Below, piece by piece: positions 1 through 8,957 of a stretch of DNA of 64,000 bases. The position numbers were made by a program, and so were the translations under genes. The notes under the pieces were generated by a model. The model saw nothing but the letters and a program-made list of their open reading frames with translations, was not told the DNA's origin and did not search any database. Source of the stretch: CAYNZP01 sp964401835 (GTDB lineage: Bacteria; Planctomycetota; Phycisphaerae; SM23-33); NCBI GenBank assembly GCA_964401835.1, contig CAYNZP010000002.1, positions 62,001 through 126,000 on the forward strand, given 5' to 3'. Position 1 is the stretch's first letter. Each line of letters opens with the position of its first letter.

Positions 1-761
1 AAGATATCGAGACTCCAGAGTACGGATCGCGTTTGATGAAAGTTTAGATTGCTTGCTTAAAGTCATATTAAGTCCCGCATTTGCTCTCTGTTATAATTCT
101 ATCTTGGTTTGTGAATTCTCCCCAACAAAGTGAACTGAGCATTCGAAAAAGAAATATGAATTCAGAATTTCTATAACCAAAAACTGTTTTGATGTTGACG
201 AAAGAACTCGTAAAAAAAACTCCCAAAAGCATCTTCTCTCCAATAATTCGCTTTGTAACAGTCGTGCAAGAAAGATGTTAGGGTGACACCTAAGGCTTGA
301 TCGTTTCAGCATTGACAACTTACGCAGTGGTTCATTTTGGACAGACTTGCTAATTTGCTTTGTTATTTGTCTGCATTCAATTCGTCTTTCATTTTTCAAT
401 TTTCTAACAAATATTTCTTGCTTAGATTCGGAGCGACTTACTGCATACAAAAAGAGCAGGAATAAATATTGAATCGTCTTTTTGTTTTCAGTTTGTTCTC
501 GATTCAGGTTGAAAGTGCGAAAGGGGAATCGAGTTTTAAGCTCAAAACTTTCATCTCTAAGAAAATAAAAACATCTTTAATTTCTACAGCAATTCAAAAA
601 ATGAAAAACTCAATCAAAAAGTTTTAAATAAAACTTAAAAAAAATGACGACAAAAGTTCTAGTAACACTTGCATCAATAACCTAATTGAGTGTAAAAAAA
701 GTAAAAAGTTTTTGTTAAAAGCATAAAATACATTAAAAGCCTCGAGAGGAGGTGATAACGA
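1..761. other. AT-rich stretch with no supported gene
   Basis: No convincing gene is seen. A 119-codon open frame on the minus strand (91-450) starts with TTG, has no Shine-Dalgarno sequence and encodes a compositionally odd protein, so it is treated as chance. The right end (about 540-760) is extremely AT-rich and leads into the ribosome-binding site at 745-755 of the lysine-rich gene remnant. No promoter can be placed with confidence. Confidence 0.5.
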
Positions 762-1025
762 ATGGCAAAAAAGAAAGCGATATAGAAATTAGCGAAGAAT
801 ATATAGTATAAAAAGTTATCTAATATTAAATTAGCAAAGATGAAATCTAAGAATAAGGCAAAAAAGAAAGCGAAAAAGAAAGTAGCGAAGAAGAAAGCGA
901 AGAAGAAAGTCGCCAAGAAGAAAGTTGCAAAGAAAGCAAAGAAGAAAGCGAAGAAGAAAGTAGCAAAGAAGGCAAAGAAGAAAGTCGCGAAGAAAAAAGC
1001 AAAGAAAAAAGCCAAAAAGAAATAA
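762..1025 (+). pseudogene. Lysine/alanine-rich histone H1-like protein, interrupted by two in-frame amber codons
   Basis: A near-perfect Shine-Dalgarno (GAGGAGGTGA, 745-754) precedes ATG 762, which opens MAKKKAI and then meets TAG at 783-785 and again at 804-806. The same frame continues without shift into a run of KKAKKK/KKVAKK repeats ending with TAA at 1023-1025. A 61-codon open part begins at ATG 840 but has no ribosome-binding site of its own. GGCAAAAAAGAAAGCGA occurs at both 764-780 and 857-873, exactly 93 bp apart, so the decayed stretch is in frame. Such K/A-rich tails resemble bacterial histone H1-like nucleoid proteins. The 5' part seems to have decayed by point changes (for example GCG to TAG). 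Read-through, or use of ATG 840, would leave a functional basic peptide, so pseudogene status is probable but not certain. Confidence 0.55.
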
Positions 1026-1082
1026 CTGCTAGGTTTTTTGCAGTTTCCTCTGTAGAGCTCCTGCAGGGGTAATGACGAAAAA

Positions 1083-1124
1083 GCGGCAGATGTCAAGCCA
1101 CGGCGACATCTGCCGCATTTTATT
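1083..1124 (+). terminator. Strong intrinsic terminator, probably bidirectional
   Basis: A perfect 12-bp stem (GCGGCAGATGTC, 1083-1094, with GACATCTGCCGC, 1105-1116), a 10-nt loop and a following ATTTTATT. The AAAAA just upstream gives a T-tract on the other strand. It separates the H1-like remnant from parA. Confidence 0.85.
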
Positions 1125-1130
1125 GCGCAC

Positions 1131-1158
1131 TTGTAACATGCGAAATGCAAACTATAAT
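1131..1158 (+). promoter_or_regulatory. parA promoter, predicted leaderless start
   Basis: TTGTAA (1131-1136), a 16-bp spacer and a consensus TATAAT (1153-1158). The expected start of transcription (about 1165) falls next to GTG 1166, so the mRNA would have almost no 5' leader. An upstream in-frame ATG at 1145 lies before the -10 box and therefore could not be transcribed from this promoter. Confidence 0.65.
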
Positions 1159-1165
1159 CTTTCTC

Positions 1166-2146
1166 GTGCGAACAATAGCAATAATCAATCAGAAAGGCGG
1201 TGTTGGCAAGACAACGACAGTTGCCAACCTTGGCGCAGCGATAGCATCGAGCGGGCATAACATATGCCTTATTGATCTGGATCCGCAATCCCATCTAACG
1301 CTGCATTTCGGTATCGAGCCCGGCTCGCCCAATAAGGGCATTTACGAAGTCTTAACCGCACAGTCAGATATCAGTGATGCCACGATTGAGATATCCACTC
1401 ACCTTGGAGTAGTGCCAGCTATTATCGACCTTGCGGCGGCAGAGGTAGAACTCGTAACGACCGTTGGCCGTGAGCAGATTCTCCGAGACAGCCTGAACGC
1501 AAAACCGCTGCCCTACGAATATGTCATTATTGACTGCCCCCCAAGTCTGGGACTTTTGACTCTTAACGCCCTGGCTGCTGCAGACGAAGTAATAATCCCC
1601 CTCCAGCCGCATTTCCTGGCTCTGCAGGGACTGGGCAAACTTCTGGAAACAGTATCCCTGGTACAACGGAGGATTAATCCGAACCTGAAGGTCTCAGGCG
1701 TTATACTTTGCATGTACGAATCAACTACTCGGTTGGCGTCGGAAGTTCTGGCAGACCTTAGGAACTTTTTTGAAAGCGTGCGTAATACAAGTTTGCCATG
1801 GTCTCAAACTAAAATCTTCGAAACGGTCATTCGACGCAATATCAAACTCGCGGAATGCCCGTCATACGGCAAAGCGATATTCGACTATGCTCCCAATTCG
1901 CACGGGGCCGATGATTACACAAAACTAGCTCAGGAATTTTTAGCTCTCGCTGAACAGGGAGACAACCAGGCGACGGCCCCAAGCAACCCTATCGAAAATC
2001 CTAATGAAGCTTCCATGCCTGAAGTTTCTGAAGAGACAGCTGCCCCAGGTTCAATCGAACAAGAAGAAACTTCTACTGAAAATATTCAAAATCAGGAAAC
2101 CTTTGAGCAGGATCCTCAACCAGGCGAGAAGCAGGAAGAGAAATAG
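1166..2146 (+). CDS. parA: ParA/Soj-type partitioning ATPase with acidic C-terminal tail
   Basis: This is a P-loop ATPase of the ParA/MinD superfamily, which in ParA systems moves DNA or cargo by ATP-dependent nucleoid binding. The deviant Walker A motif KGGVGKTT lies at about residues 10-17, LIDLDPQ (A') follows at about 42, and YVIIDCPPSLG is the Walker B region. The start is set at GTG 1166 because family members normally begin V/M-R-T-I-A-I-I-N and because a promoter -10 box lies just upstream; this gives 326 residues. The last ~60 residues are a Glu/Pro/Gln-rich acidic tail not found in standard ParA. No parB or parS-like gene is adjacent; the next gene is a VanZ-like protein 4 nt downstream, so this is an orphan ParA here. 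Chromosome partition is the default guess; positioning of another cargo is possible. Confidence 0.88.
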   Translation: MRTIAIINQKGGVGKTTTVANLGAAIASSGHNICLIDLDPQSHLTLHFGIEPGSPNKGIYEVLTAQSDISDATIEISTHLGVVPAIIDLAAAEVELVTTVGREQILRDSLNAKPLPYEYVIIDCPPSLGLLTLNALAAADEVIIPLQPHFLALQGLGKLLETVSLVQRRINPNLKVSGVILCMYESTTRLASEVLADLRNFFESVRNTSLPWSQTKIFETVIRRNIKLAECPSYGKAIFDYAPNSHGADDYTKLAQEFLALAEQGDNQATAPSNPIENPNEASMPEVSEETAAPGSIEQEETSTENIQNQETFEQDPQPGEKQEEK

Positions 2147-2150
2147 AACT

Positions 2151-2540
2151 TTGTATCGATTTCGACGATATATTCTTACTACCTGTATTATTGTCTGGAT
2201 TATGTGTTTTATCTCAACGCACATTCCAGCTTCCAAGCTCCCCAAAGTCCAAACATCAGACGTTGTCTTGCACGGAGCAGCCTTTTTTGTAATTGCCACT
2301 CTATTCGTTTTATCACTGATCGCTTACAGGGCAAGTGTATTACATCGTGTGCTTTTGGCTATCAGCGTAATGACGCTCTACGCATCATTTGATGAAATAA
2401 CCCAGGGTTTTTTCAATAGGCACACAGCCTTTACAGACTGGCTGGCAGATTTGGTTGGCGCTGGTTTGGCAATTGTGATAGTTGAACTTGTATTCTTGGC
2501 GTTTTTCAGGCCTGGCAGAAAATTCGCAAGGGGAAGCTAA
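2151..2540 (+). CDS. VanZ-like integral membrane protein
   Basis: A small membrane protein of the VanZ-like family, whose founder gives low-level teicoplanin resistance; most chromosomal members have no known role. The sequence shows four hydrophobic segments and the family signature around FDEITQGF and TDWLADLVGAGL near the C-terminus. The start is inferred as TTG 2151 (129 residues), 4 nt after the parA stop and preceded by GGAAGAG inside parA; ATG 2202 is an alternative that would cut into the first membrane segment. The longer upstream open frame overlaps parA and is not believed. It is probably co-transcribed with parA. The stop codon overlaps the stop of the convergent trpE. Confidence 0.75.
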   Translation: MYRFRRYILTTCIIVWIMCFISTHIPASKLPKVQTSDVVLHGAAFFVIATLFVLSLIAYRASVLHRVLLAISVMTLYASFDEITQGFFNRHTAFTDWLADLVGAGLAIVIVELVFLAFFRPGRKFARGS

Positions 2541-4045
2541 TCCTCAAATCCAGTTTCTGCGACCTCGATTGCTCGAAGAAGTGCTTTTGCCTTGTTTATC
2601 GTTTCCAGATATTCGTTCTCGGGCACGGAGTCAGCCACTACACCACCACCAGCCTGTATGTAAGCATTGCCACCAGTGATAACCATAGTTCGAAGCGCTA
2701 TGCATGTATCCATGTTGCCTGAGAAATCGACGTAACCCACCGCTCCGGCATAAGGCCCGCGACGGGTGGGCTCGAATTCGTCAATAATCTCCATCGCCCT
2801 TATCTTAGGAGCTCCGGTCACGGTTCCGACAGGCAGGGTCGCTCTCAGTGCGTCGAAGGCTGTCTGCCCTTCCGCGAGTTTGCCCTTAACGTCGGAAACA
2901 ATATGCATTACGTGGCTGTATCGCTCAACAGACATGATATCTGACAAGTCTATGGTGCTCGGCTCGGCTACCCTGCCAACATCATTTCTCGCCAGGTCGA
3001 CGAGCATGATATGCTCAGCCCGTTCTTTCGGATCTGCAAGCAGTTCTTCCTCAAGGGCTTTGTCTTCCTTTTCGTTTTCGCCTCGCGGCCTGGTTCCTGC
3101 AAGTGGCCTGTTGGTTACAATCCCATCTTCCACCCGACAGAGAATTTCCGGGCTACTGCCAACCAGGGTTACATCAGGAGTGTTGAGCAGGAACATAAAC
3201 GGCGATGGATTCACAACACGCAATGCTCTGTAAATGTTAAACGGGCTTACCGAGGTTTCAACGGTTAGCCTCTGAGAAGGCACGACCTGGAAGATGTCGC
3301 CTGCTTTTATGTATTCCTTGCAGGCTTCGACCACCTTCATGTAGTTGTCCCGTTTAATGTTGCTCTGGAATGGTTTTTGCGGCAAGCCGGTGAGGTTTAT
3401 TTCACTGACAGCTTGTCCATCTCCGTCGATGAGTCTTGCGATGGTCCGCTCTATGTTCTCGCAGGCTTCACTGTAGGCCTTGCCAGGATCGCCTTTCACA
3501 TGAGCGTTTGAGACTACTTTGATAGTCTTTGAAACATGGTCGAAAATCACCATTGTTCGATAAAGTCCAAATGACAAATCGGGGATATTTCTATCATCTT
3601 CCGGGCCTTCGCCCAGATTTTCGTAATAGCGAATCATGTCGTAGGCTGCGTAACCGACGATGCCACCGGCAAAACGCGGCAGACCCGGCAGGTGGACAGC
3701 CTTGAATCCATCCAGCATCTTGCTTAACTCGGCAAGTGGATCGTGGCTGGTGATTTTTTCCTCATCACCATTTGGACCTATGATTGTTATATTGTCCCGG
3801 CGTGCGGTGAAGGTTGCTTCCGGGTCGGCGGCGACAAACGAATAGCGGGCTATTCTCTCTCCTCCGACGACACTTTCCAGAAGAAAGGCATAATTTGTCG
3901 GAGCAAAGCCTGCCGGCATGGCAAGACGCTGGTATGCCATGACAGGGGTAATAGCATCAGCTAAAAGTTCCCGATAAATCGGGATCGTATTGCCTTTTTC
4001 AGACAGGGCCCTGAATTCATCGAATGTCGGATAGTAATGTCTCAT
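2537..4045 (-). CDS. trpE: Anthranilate synthase component I
   Basis: This is the chorismate-binding subunit that turns chorismate and ammonia (or glutamine, with TrpG) into anthranilate, the first step of tryptophan synthesis. The 502-residue protein has the N-terminal TrpE domain and a full chorismate-binding domain: RPLAGTRPRG, LADPKERAEHIMLVDLARND, then from about residue 407 GTVTGAPKIRAMEIIDE and RRGPYAGAVGY. The length and the complete N-terminal half favour TrpE over PabB or isochorismate synthase. No trpG or other trp gene is next to it, so the glutaminase subunit must be elsewhere. No Trp-codon-rich leader is visible in the 112-nt gap upstream. The 3' end overlaps the VanZ-like gene tail to tail. 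Confidence 0.95.
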   Translation of the reverse strand: MRHYYPTFDEFRALSEKGNTIPIYRELLADAITPVMAYQRLAMPAGFAPTNYAFLLESVVGGERIARYSFVAADPEATFTARRDNITIIGPNGDEEKITSHDPLAELSKMLDGFKAVHLPGLPRFAGGIVGYAAYDMIRYYENLGEGPEDDRNIPDLSFGLYRTMVIFDHVSKTIKVVSNAHVKGDPGKAYSEACENIERTIARLIDGDGQAVSEINLTGLPQKPFQSNIKRDNYMKVVEACKEYIKAGDIFQVVPSQRLTVETSVSPFNIYRALRVVNPSPFMFLLNTPDVTLVGSSPEILCRVEDGIVTNRPLAGTRPRGENEKEDKALEEELLADPKERAEHIMLVDLARNDVGRVAEPSTIDLSDIMSVERYSHVMHIVSDVKGKLAEGQTAFDALRATLPVGTVTGAPKIRAMEIIDEFEPTRRGPYAGAVGYVDFSGNMDTCIALRTMVITGGNAYIQAGGGVVADSVPENEYLETINKAKALLRAIEVAETGFED

Positions 4046-4157
4046 TTAAACGCTCTCTCTGCCTTTGTAAGCCTATTTTACATTTATCGGCTTATCTGAC
4101 CCTATCTACAATTTTTTTGGGTCTCAGGGGCTTGTTCTCGGACTTTTGAAAGAAATC

Positions 4158-5126
4158 CTATTCACTGAATTTTGCTCTTGCGACACCAGCTGCACCTATA
4201 ACACCGGCATCATTGCCAAGTTTTCCGATAACTATTTCCGTTTTGATATCAGTCTGGGTCCAGTGCAACTGCTGGAAATGTTTCAAGAGCGGTTTTATAA
4301 GATGCTCCCCCGCCTTTGTCATACCACCAGCGAGTACGATTTTATCGGGATCAAGAATACGACAAATGTCTATACATCCCAGCGCAAGATAATGCAGGCT
4401 TTTGTTCCAGAACTCCTCAGCCAGGCCGTCGCCCTTATTAGCAGCCTCCATTACATCTTTGGAGGTAAGCTGGCCCTTTTCTTTTAGAATCTTGCCAAGA
4501 ATTCCTGGATAGCCTTCTTTTTTAACGAGTTGCCCGGCCCGTCCGGCAATAAATGTCGCCGAACAATATCGCTCAAAACACCCCTTTTGTCCGCAGCCAC
4601 ATTCATCGCCATCAACCTCGACGATTATATGTCCCACTTCACCGCCCATATCGTGACTGCCGTGGAGAATCTTCCCATCAATAATTATTCCACTGCCAAT
4701 ACCTGTCCCCAATGTAAGCAAAACCATGCTCTCAACGCCCTGGCCGCTGCCACAGAGATATTCACCGAAGGCAGCTGCATTGGCATCATTTTCGAGAGTT
4801 GCAGATATGCCAAGTTCATTGGAAATCAGATCACGCAATGGACAATTGGACATGAATTGCATATTTGGCGCAGCGATTATTTTTCCTTCTTTGATACTCA
4901 ATGGCCCCGGCGCCCCGATGCCTATACCAAGACAATTATCCGATGAAATATTATTTTGGGCGAGAGTATCTCTTATCCCCGCGGTGATTTGGCCTACAAG
5001 GCCTTTTTGGCCTTCTTTGAGATTCGTCGCAACAGCAGAGGTCGCACTTGGCATGCCATCTGCATCCATGACGCAATACTTGGTAAAGGTACCGCCAAGA
5101 TCAATACCTAAAAAATATTTTGACAT
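4158..5126 (-). CDS. ROK-family sugar kinase, probably glucokinase
   Basis: A cytoplasmic ATP-dependent hexose kinase of the ROK family. The phosphate-binding motif GIDLGGTFTK is at the N-terminus, LENDANAAAFGE contains the catalytic Asp, and GGEVGHIIVE is followed by the ROK zinc-binding cysteines (CGCGQKGCFE). There is no N-terminal DNA-binding domain, so it is an enzyme and not a NagC/XylR-type repressor. ATG 5126 was chosen because AAGGA lies 6 nt upstream; a TTG two codons earlier would overlap that site. 322 residues, the usual ROK kinase length. Glucose is the most likely substrate, but N-acetylhexosamines cannot be excluded. It lies between the HEAT lipoprotein and trpE on the same strand. 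Confidence 0.87.
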   Translation of the reverse strand: MSKYFLGIDLGGTFTKYCVMDADGMPSATSAVATNLKEGQKGLVGQITAGIRDTLAQNNISSDNCLGIGIGAPGPLSIKEGKIIAAPNMQFMSNCPLRDLISNELGISATLENDANAAAFGEYLCGSGQGVESMVLLTLGTGIGSGIIIDGKILHGSHDMGGEVGHIIVEVDGDECGCGQKGCFERYCSATFIAGRAGQLVKKEGYPGILGKILKEKGQLTSKDVMEAANKGDGLAEEFWNKSLHYLALGCIDICRILDPDKIVLAGGMTKAGEHLIKPLLKHFQQLHWTQTDIKTEIVIGKLGNDAGVIGAAGVARAKFSE

Positions 5127-5204
5127 AACCAATCCTTAATTAGCTAAAACAAGAAATGGTATTTTCAGAGAAATTGGCAGAATATCAAGAAAGAAGCGCG
5201 GCAG

Positions 5205-7616
5205 CTATTTCTCAAACCCGCTCAGCCACGAGTCTACAAGCTTTATACGCTCGGCTACAGGGGCTTGGGGATCGTAATCGTTGAGATTTGGTGCTAGCTG
5301 TCTAAGAACGGCAAGAATGGCTTTTTCCATCTGTGGGTCCGGCATCTCAGAGGTAACAGCCTTCCTCAGTTGGACCACGAGCGGCCTGACAGCCCTGACT
5401 CCCATAGATTTCAATTCTTCAGTCGCCTTTGAGGCAGATTCATCTGCCGCGGTCAACTGCGACGCGAGTTTGGTAACGGTTTCCATATCATCTACAAGCT
5501 GCGCTTGCTCGATATCAGAAAGAAGGTTTTCCAATTTCGTCCTTTGCCCAACAGTCAAACGGGGAGAGAGTGTCTTTATAGATTCGCTGCAAAGTAATAT
5601 TGAAGCCTGGAATTTTTGTGCGTTTCTAAGGGAGATCATTTTTCTGTAAAGACGGTTTAAGGCTCCTGCAAATGCCCTGTCATCCGAGTTTTCCATCATT
5701 ACCTTACAAACCTGCGGGTCGTTTGCTTCAATAAGCGAATCTGTCCATTGGTCCCATACAGAATCGGCCTTTGAAGATTTTTCAGCCGCAAGCAGCGCAT
5801 ATGCCTTCTGAAGATGCACGGAGGCTTCTGATGGTCGAGACGCTTCCATTAATAGGTTGCCCAGTTCCAACTGGGCATTGGCAAGGTCTGTTCCGCCCTT
5901 AGTTTTCAATACTTCGACCAGCATATTGAATATTTCTATCCGCTTTTCTACCGTATTATCCCGTTTAGCCAGCAGTTTGCTAACTTCCCTGAGAGTCTCC
6001 GCATCGGCTTTTTCAAGTACCGACATCGCAACTTCCCAGGCCTGCTCTCTTACAATAGCATCCTTTTCAACAGAAGGATCGCTTCTTGCGATAATTGTCG
6101 GAAGACTTTCCTTGCCCCCCAGAAACCCCAAAGCAGTGATAGCAGCCTGGCGAACTCCCCTGTCGACATCGCCGGCAAGGGGCTTTATAGCTGCTGTGCT
6201 GCTCGGCAAGCCAAGTTTTGCAAGCCCCTTTACCGCGGCCAGCCTTATAGTTGCCGCAGGATCACGCAGAGCGATTTTGAGAACATCCGCTACAGCCTCG
6301 TGCCCCAACGCTCCCATTGCCGCGAGCAGTTCTTCACGAAGCTTCTGGGTTTGCAAACCGTTGAGTTTTTTATGAACCTTTTTATAGCGGCCAATAAGGA
6401 CTTCCACTGCCTCGGCTGTCTGGGTTTCCTCAAGTGGATTTTCTGACGCTATTCGAGTCAATGCCGCTGCTGCAGCGGCTGCAATTTGTTCATTATTTGA
6501 ATCTATCTCAACCAAAACTGCCGGCAAGGCCTTGGGGGCACGACTTTGTCCAAGTGCGGTCAAAAGAGCCTGCTTTACATCAGGAACCTTTTCTATTTCC
6601 AGCCTTGCAAGGATTACTGAAACAGTGTCTTCATCAACAAGATGTGCCATTAAAAGAGCAACCGCCTTACGCAGTCTGTCATCTTTGTCGGATAACATGG
6701 AACGAATCTGGTAACGTAAATTTTCAGAAATGCTTTCATTCGCCGTTATCCTGCTATCTGTAAGGCTTGCACCGACGAGTCGAACTTCAGCCATTGGATC
6801 CGTCAGCAGTTTTAGTAAAAGCTCTTCCTGCTCAGCCGCCGGTGTAACGGCATAGAGCTCGCTGATGGTTTCCTCGATACGCTTATGCAGGATGAGATTC
6901 TTAGACTCCAAATCCTGATTCGTTCTGACAAGACTTTCCGTCAAATCGGCCAACCACTCGGATTTTTTCTTGTCCTTGTTCTCTTCCCACCACTGCTGCC
7001 ATAACTCGGCATCAGTTCCAAATGTTTTAATGCTAGTGAGCTTGGCTAGTGTTTGGGCAGATGCCGATCGCACAGACGGGTCGTGGTCTTCCAAAAGGCC
7101 AACCAAGGCATCGAGGACATCTTTATCGAGAACACGTTGAAGTGCGGAAATCGTCACCAAACGCACTGCAACATTTTTTCGCCTATCTTCTGCGGTATCG
7201 ATTAACTGTTCGCTAACCATGGAATTGCGATAGGTTACTAAAGCTTTAGCTGCCGGAATTCGAACGGAAGGTTCATCGCCAGTTAGCATCGCGAACAAGG
7301 GCTTGACAAGACTCTCGTTACCGCAACCCCTTCGCGCGATTGCTTCTGCGATGGCTGCCTGGGCGGAAGGATTGGACGAATCTCTCAGGAAAGCTTCTAA
7401 AGCTTCTTCTGCTTCCGGATAAATTTTTGACAGCAAAAGCTCCGCTGCTTCTGTTTTTGTCTTGGCTGATCTGTCAGGATCAGCTAATTGGCCGGAGAGG
7501 GTCTTTATCTCAATCTCAGATTCAGGGTTCAGTGAATTTGAATTATTTCTCATGCAAGCGATATTGCTGGCTACGAGAATTGGAAAAACCAGAAATAATG
7601 TTAAATATATTTTCAT
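5205..7616 (-). CDS. HEAT-repeat lipoprotein with TPR-like C-terminal part
   Basis: A large (803-residue) predicted lipoprotein of unknown function. From ATG 7616 the N-terminus is a signal peptide ending in a lipobox at Cys21 (ASNIAC); the open frame extends 65 codons further but that part has no signal sequence or ribosome site. About residues 35-630 are helical repeats of the HEAT / PBS-lyase type, with many A-A-x-A-L-x-x-L and D-P-x-x-x-V/I-R-x-A-A patterns, e.g. DPSVRSASAQTLAKL and DPAATIRLAAVKGLAKLG. The last ~180 residues look TPR-like (LELGNLLMEASRPSEASVHL). HEAT solenoids are protein-binding scaffolds, so this may organise an envelope complex. It is divergent from purM. Confidence 0.8.
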   Translation of the reverse strand: MKIYLTLFLVFPILVASNIACMRNNSNSLNPESEIEIKTLSGQLADPDRSAKTKTEAAELLLSKIYPEAEEALEAFLRDSSNPSAQAAIAEAIARRGCGNESLVKPLFAMLTGDEPSVRIPAAKALVTYRNSMVSEQLIDTAEDRRKNVAVRLVTISALQRVLDKDVLDALVGLLEDHDPSVRSASAQTLAKLTSIKTFGTDAELWQQWWEENKDKKKSEWLADLTESLVRTNQDLESKNLILHKRIEETISELYAVTPAAEQEELLLKLLTDPMAEVRLVGASLTDSRITANESISENLRYQIRSMLSDKDDRLRKAVALLMAHLVDEDTVSVILARLEIEKVPDVKQALLTALGQSRAPKALPAVLVEIDSNNEQIAAAAAAALTRIASENPLEETQTAEAVEVLIGRYKKVHKKLNGLQTQKLREELLAAMGALGHEAVADVLKIALRDPAATIRLAAVKGLAKLGLPSSTAAIKPLAGDVDRGVRQAAITALGFLGGKESLPTIIARSDPSVEKDAIVREQAWEVAMSVLEKADAETLREVSKLLAKRDNTVEKRIEIFNMLVEVLKTKGGTDLANAQLELGNLLMEASRPSEASVHLQKAYALLAAEKSSKADSVWDQWTDSLIEANDPQVCKVMMENSDDRAFAGALNRLYRKMISLRNAQKFQASILLCSESIKTLSPRLTVGQRTKLENLLSDIEQAQLVDDMETVTKLASQLTAADESASKATEELKSMGVRAVRPLVVQLRKAVTSEMPDPQMEKAILAVLRQLAPNLNDYDPQAPVAERIKLVDSWLSGFEK

Positions 7617-7809
7617 TTTGCCCATCAACTTACACTTTGCCCTAAATATTCCTTGCTGATTAATATCTTTCGAAAGAGTCCAAATGTCAAACACTGTGGC
7701 AATAAAAGGTGGTCTAAAATGAAAATTTCCGCCTGAAAGAGTACGAATAACACCAAAACCTTTCGAATACCCCGTTGCATTGGCAGCTACGATATGTACG
7801 ATAATCGTC

Positions 7810-8889
7810 ATGGCAAAGAAGGCTTCCCAATCAATAACTTATAAAGACGCCGGCGTGGACATAGATGCCGGTGAGGACATGGTAAAACTTATCCGCCCCA
7901 TGGTCGAGAGAACCTACGGCCCGCGGGTAATGAAACACTATGGTGGGTTTGCGGGACTTTTCCGGCTTGACTATAACGAAAAGCTCTTCCAGCGGAACTA
8001 TAAAGAGCCCGTTCTTGTTGGCTGTACCGATGGTGTCGGCACGAAGCTGAAAATAGCGATTACCATGGACAAACTCGACACGGTCGGTATTGACCTGGTA
8101 GCGATGAACGTTAACGACCTCATCTGCTGCGGTGCCGAGCCGTTGTTCTTCCTGGATTATCTTGCCGTCGGCAAACTTGACCCGGCCCGTATGGCAGATA
8201 TTGTCCAGGGCGTAACCGACGGTTGCGCCCAAAGCGGCTGTGCCCTGCTCGGCGGAGAAACAGCTGAGATGCCGGACCTCTACAAGGGTAAAGATTTCGA
8301 CATGGCAGGTTTTTCGGTCGGCGTGGCTGAGAGAAAAAAAATAATTGAAGGCAAAGATATTGAAGCAGGAGACAGTGCAATAGCGATTGCCTCTGATGGA
8401 TTGCATTCTAATGGTTATGGGCTTGCCCGCAGGGTTCTTCTGGATAAGGCAGGATACGACCTGAATGACAGGCCTGCCGAGTTGGAAGGTGACTCTGTCG
8501 GAGAGGCGATGCTCAGGCCAACGCGAATATACGTCAAACCGGTTTTGGATATTCTCAATAGTTACCGAGTCAAAAAAGTAGTAAAAGGTCTGGCGCACAT
8601 AACTGGGGGCGGACTGCCGGGCAACTTGCCTCGAATCCTTCCGCCGGGTCTTACAATACGAATTAAGCGAAATTCATGGCCAGTTCCGCCGATTTTCAAA
8701 CTTATAGCATCCAAGGGTCCGGTAGATGCGATAGAAATGATGCGTGTGTTTAATATGGGTGTCGGGTTTGTCATGATAGTTTCTCCTGCATTTGCGCAAT
8801 CCATAATGACCAAGTTGAGAAAGGCTGGTGAGCGTTGCTGGTTACTTGGTAAAGTTAAAAAAGGCGATGGCGAACTGCAGTGGACTTAA
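7810..8889 (+). CDS. purM: Phosphoribosylformylglycinamidine cyclo-ligase (AIR synthetase)
   Basis: PurM closes the imidazole ring of FGAM with ATP to give aminoimidazole ribotide in purine synthesis. The 359-residue protein shows YKDAGVDIDAGED, GCTDGVGTKLKIA (ATP/substrate loop), LLGGETAEMPDLY and, later, GLAHITGGGLPGNLPRILP, all family hallmarks. The start is ATG 7810; ten extra codons upstream belong to no known PurM. There is no Shine-Dalgarno sequence, and GATAAT (7800-7805) ends 4 nt before ATG, which would fit another leaderless message, though its -35 spacing (19 bp from TTGCAT) is poor. It heads a plus-strand run with the small membrane protein, the permease and ribokinase. Confidence 0.94.
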   Translation: MAKKASQSITYKDAGVDIDAGEDMVKLIRPMVERTYGPRVMKHYGGFAGLFRLDYNEKLFQRNYKEPVLVGCTDGVGTKLKIAITMDKLDTVGIDLVAMNVNDLICCGAEPLFFLDYLAVGKLDPARMADIVQGVTDGCAQSGCALLGGETAEMPDLYKGKDFDMAGFSVGVAERKKIIEGKDIEAGDSAIAIASDGLHSNGYGLARRVLLDKAGYDLNDRPAELEGDSVGEAMLRPTRIYVKPVLDILNSYRVKKVVKGLAHITGGGLPGNLPRILPPGLTIRIKRNSWPVPPIFKLIASKGPVDAIEMMRVFNMGVGFVMIVSPAFAQSIMTKLRKAGERCWLLGKVKKGDGELQWT

Positions 8890-8957
8890 AGTGACTGGAT
8901 TTACCCTGACTGGTTTTTTTGTATTTTCGCAGCTAATCATCTCGAATCGATTGTTAA

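Noticed and set aside
91..450. 119-residue frame on the minus strand
   Set aside because: TTG start, no ribosome site and odd composition in AT-rich DNA; no family features.
783..806. Pyrrolysine decoding of the two TAG codons
   Set aside because: TAG is the normal stop of several genes here (e.g. parA, rpsO, the permease), no pyl genes are present, and the flanking codons look decayed.
674..1294. 206-residue Phe/Ala-rich frame on the minus strand
   Set aside because: It is the antisense of the K/A-rich repeat gene; the FFFA pattern is the mirror of AAG/AAA codons and it has no start signals.
7617..7811. 65-residue N-terminal extension of the HEAT lipoprotein
   Set aside because: It lacks a ribosome site and would bury the clear lipoprotein signal peptide inside the protein.
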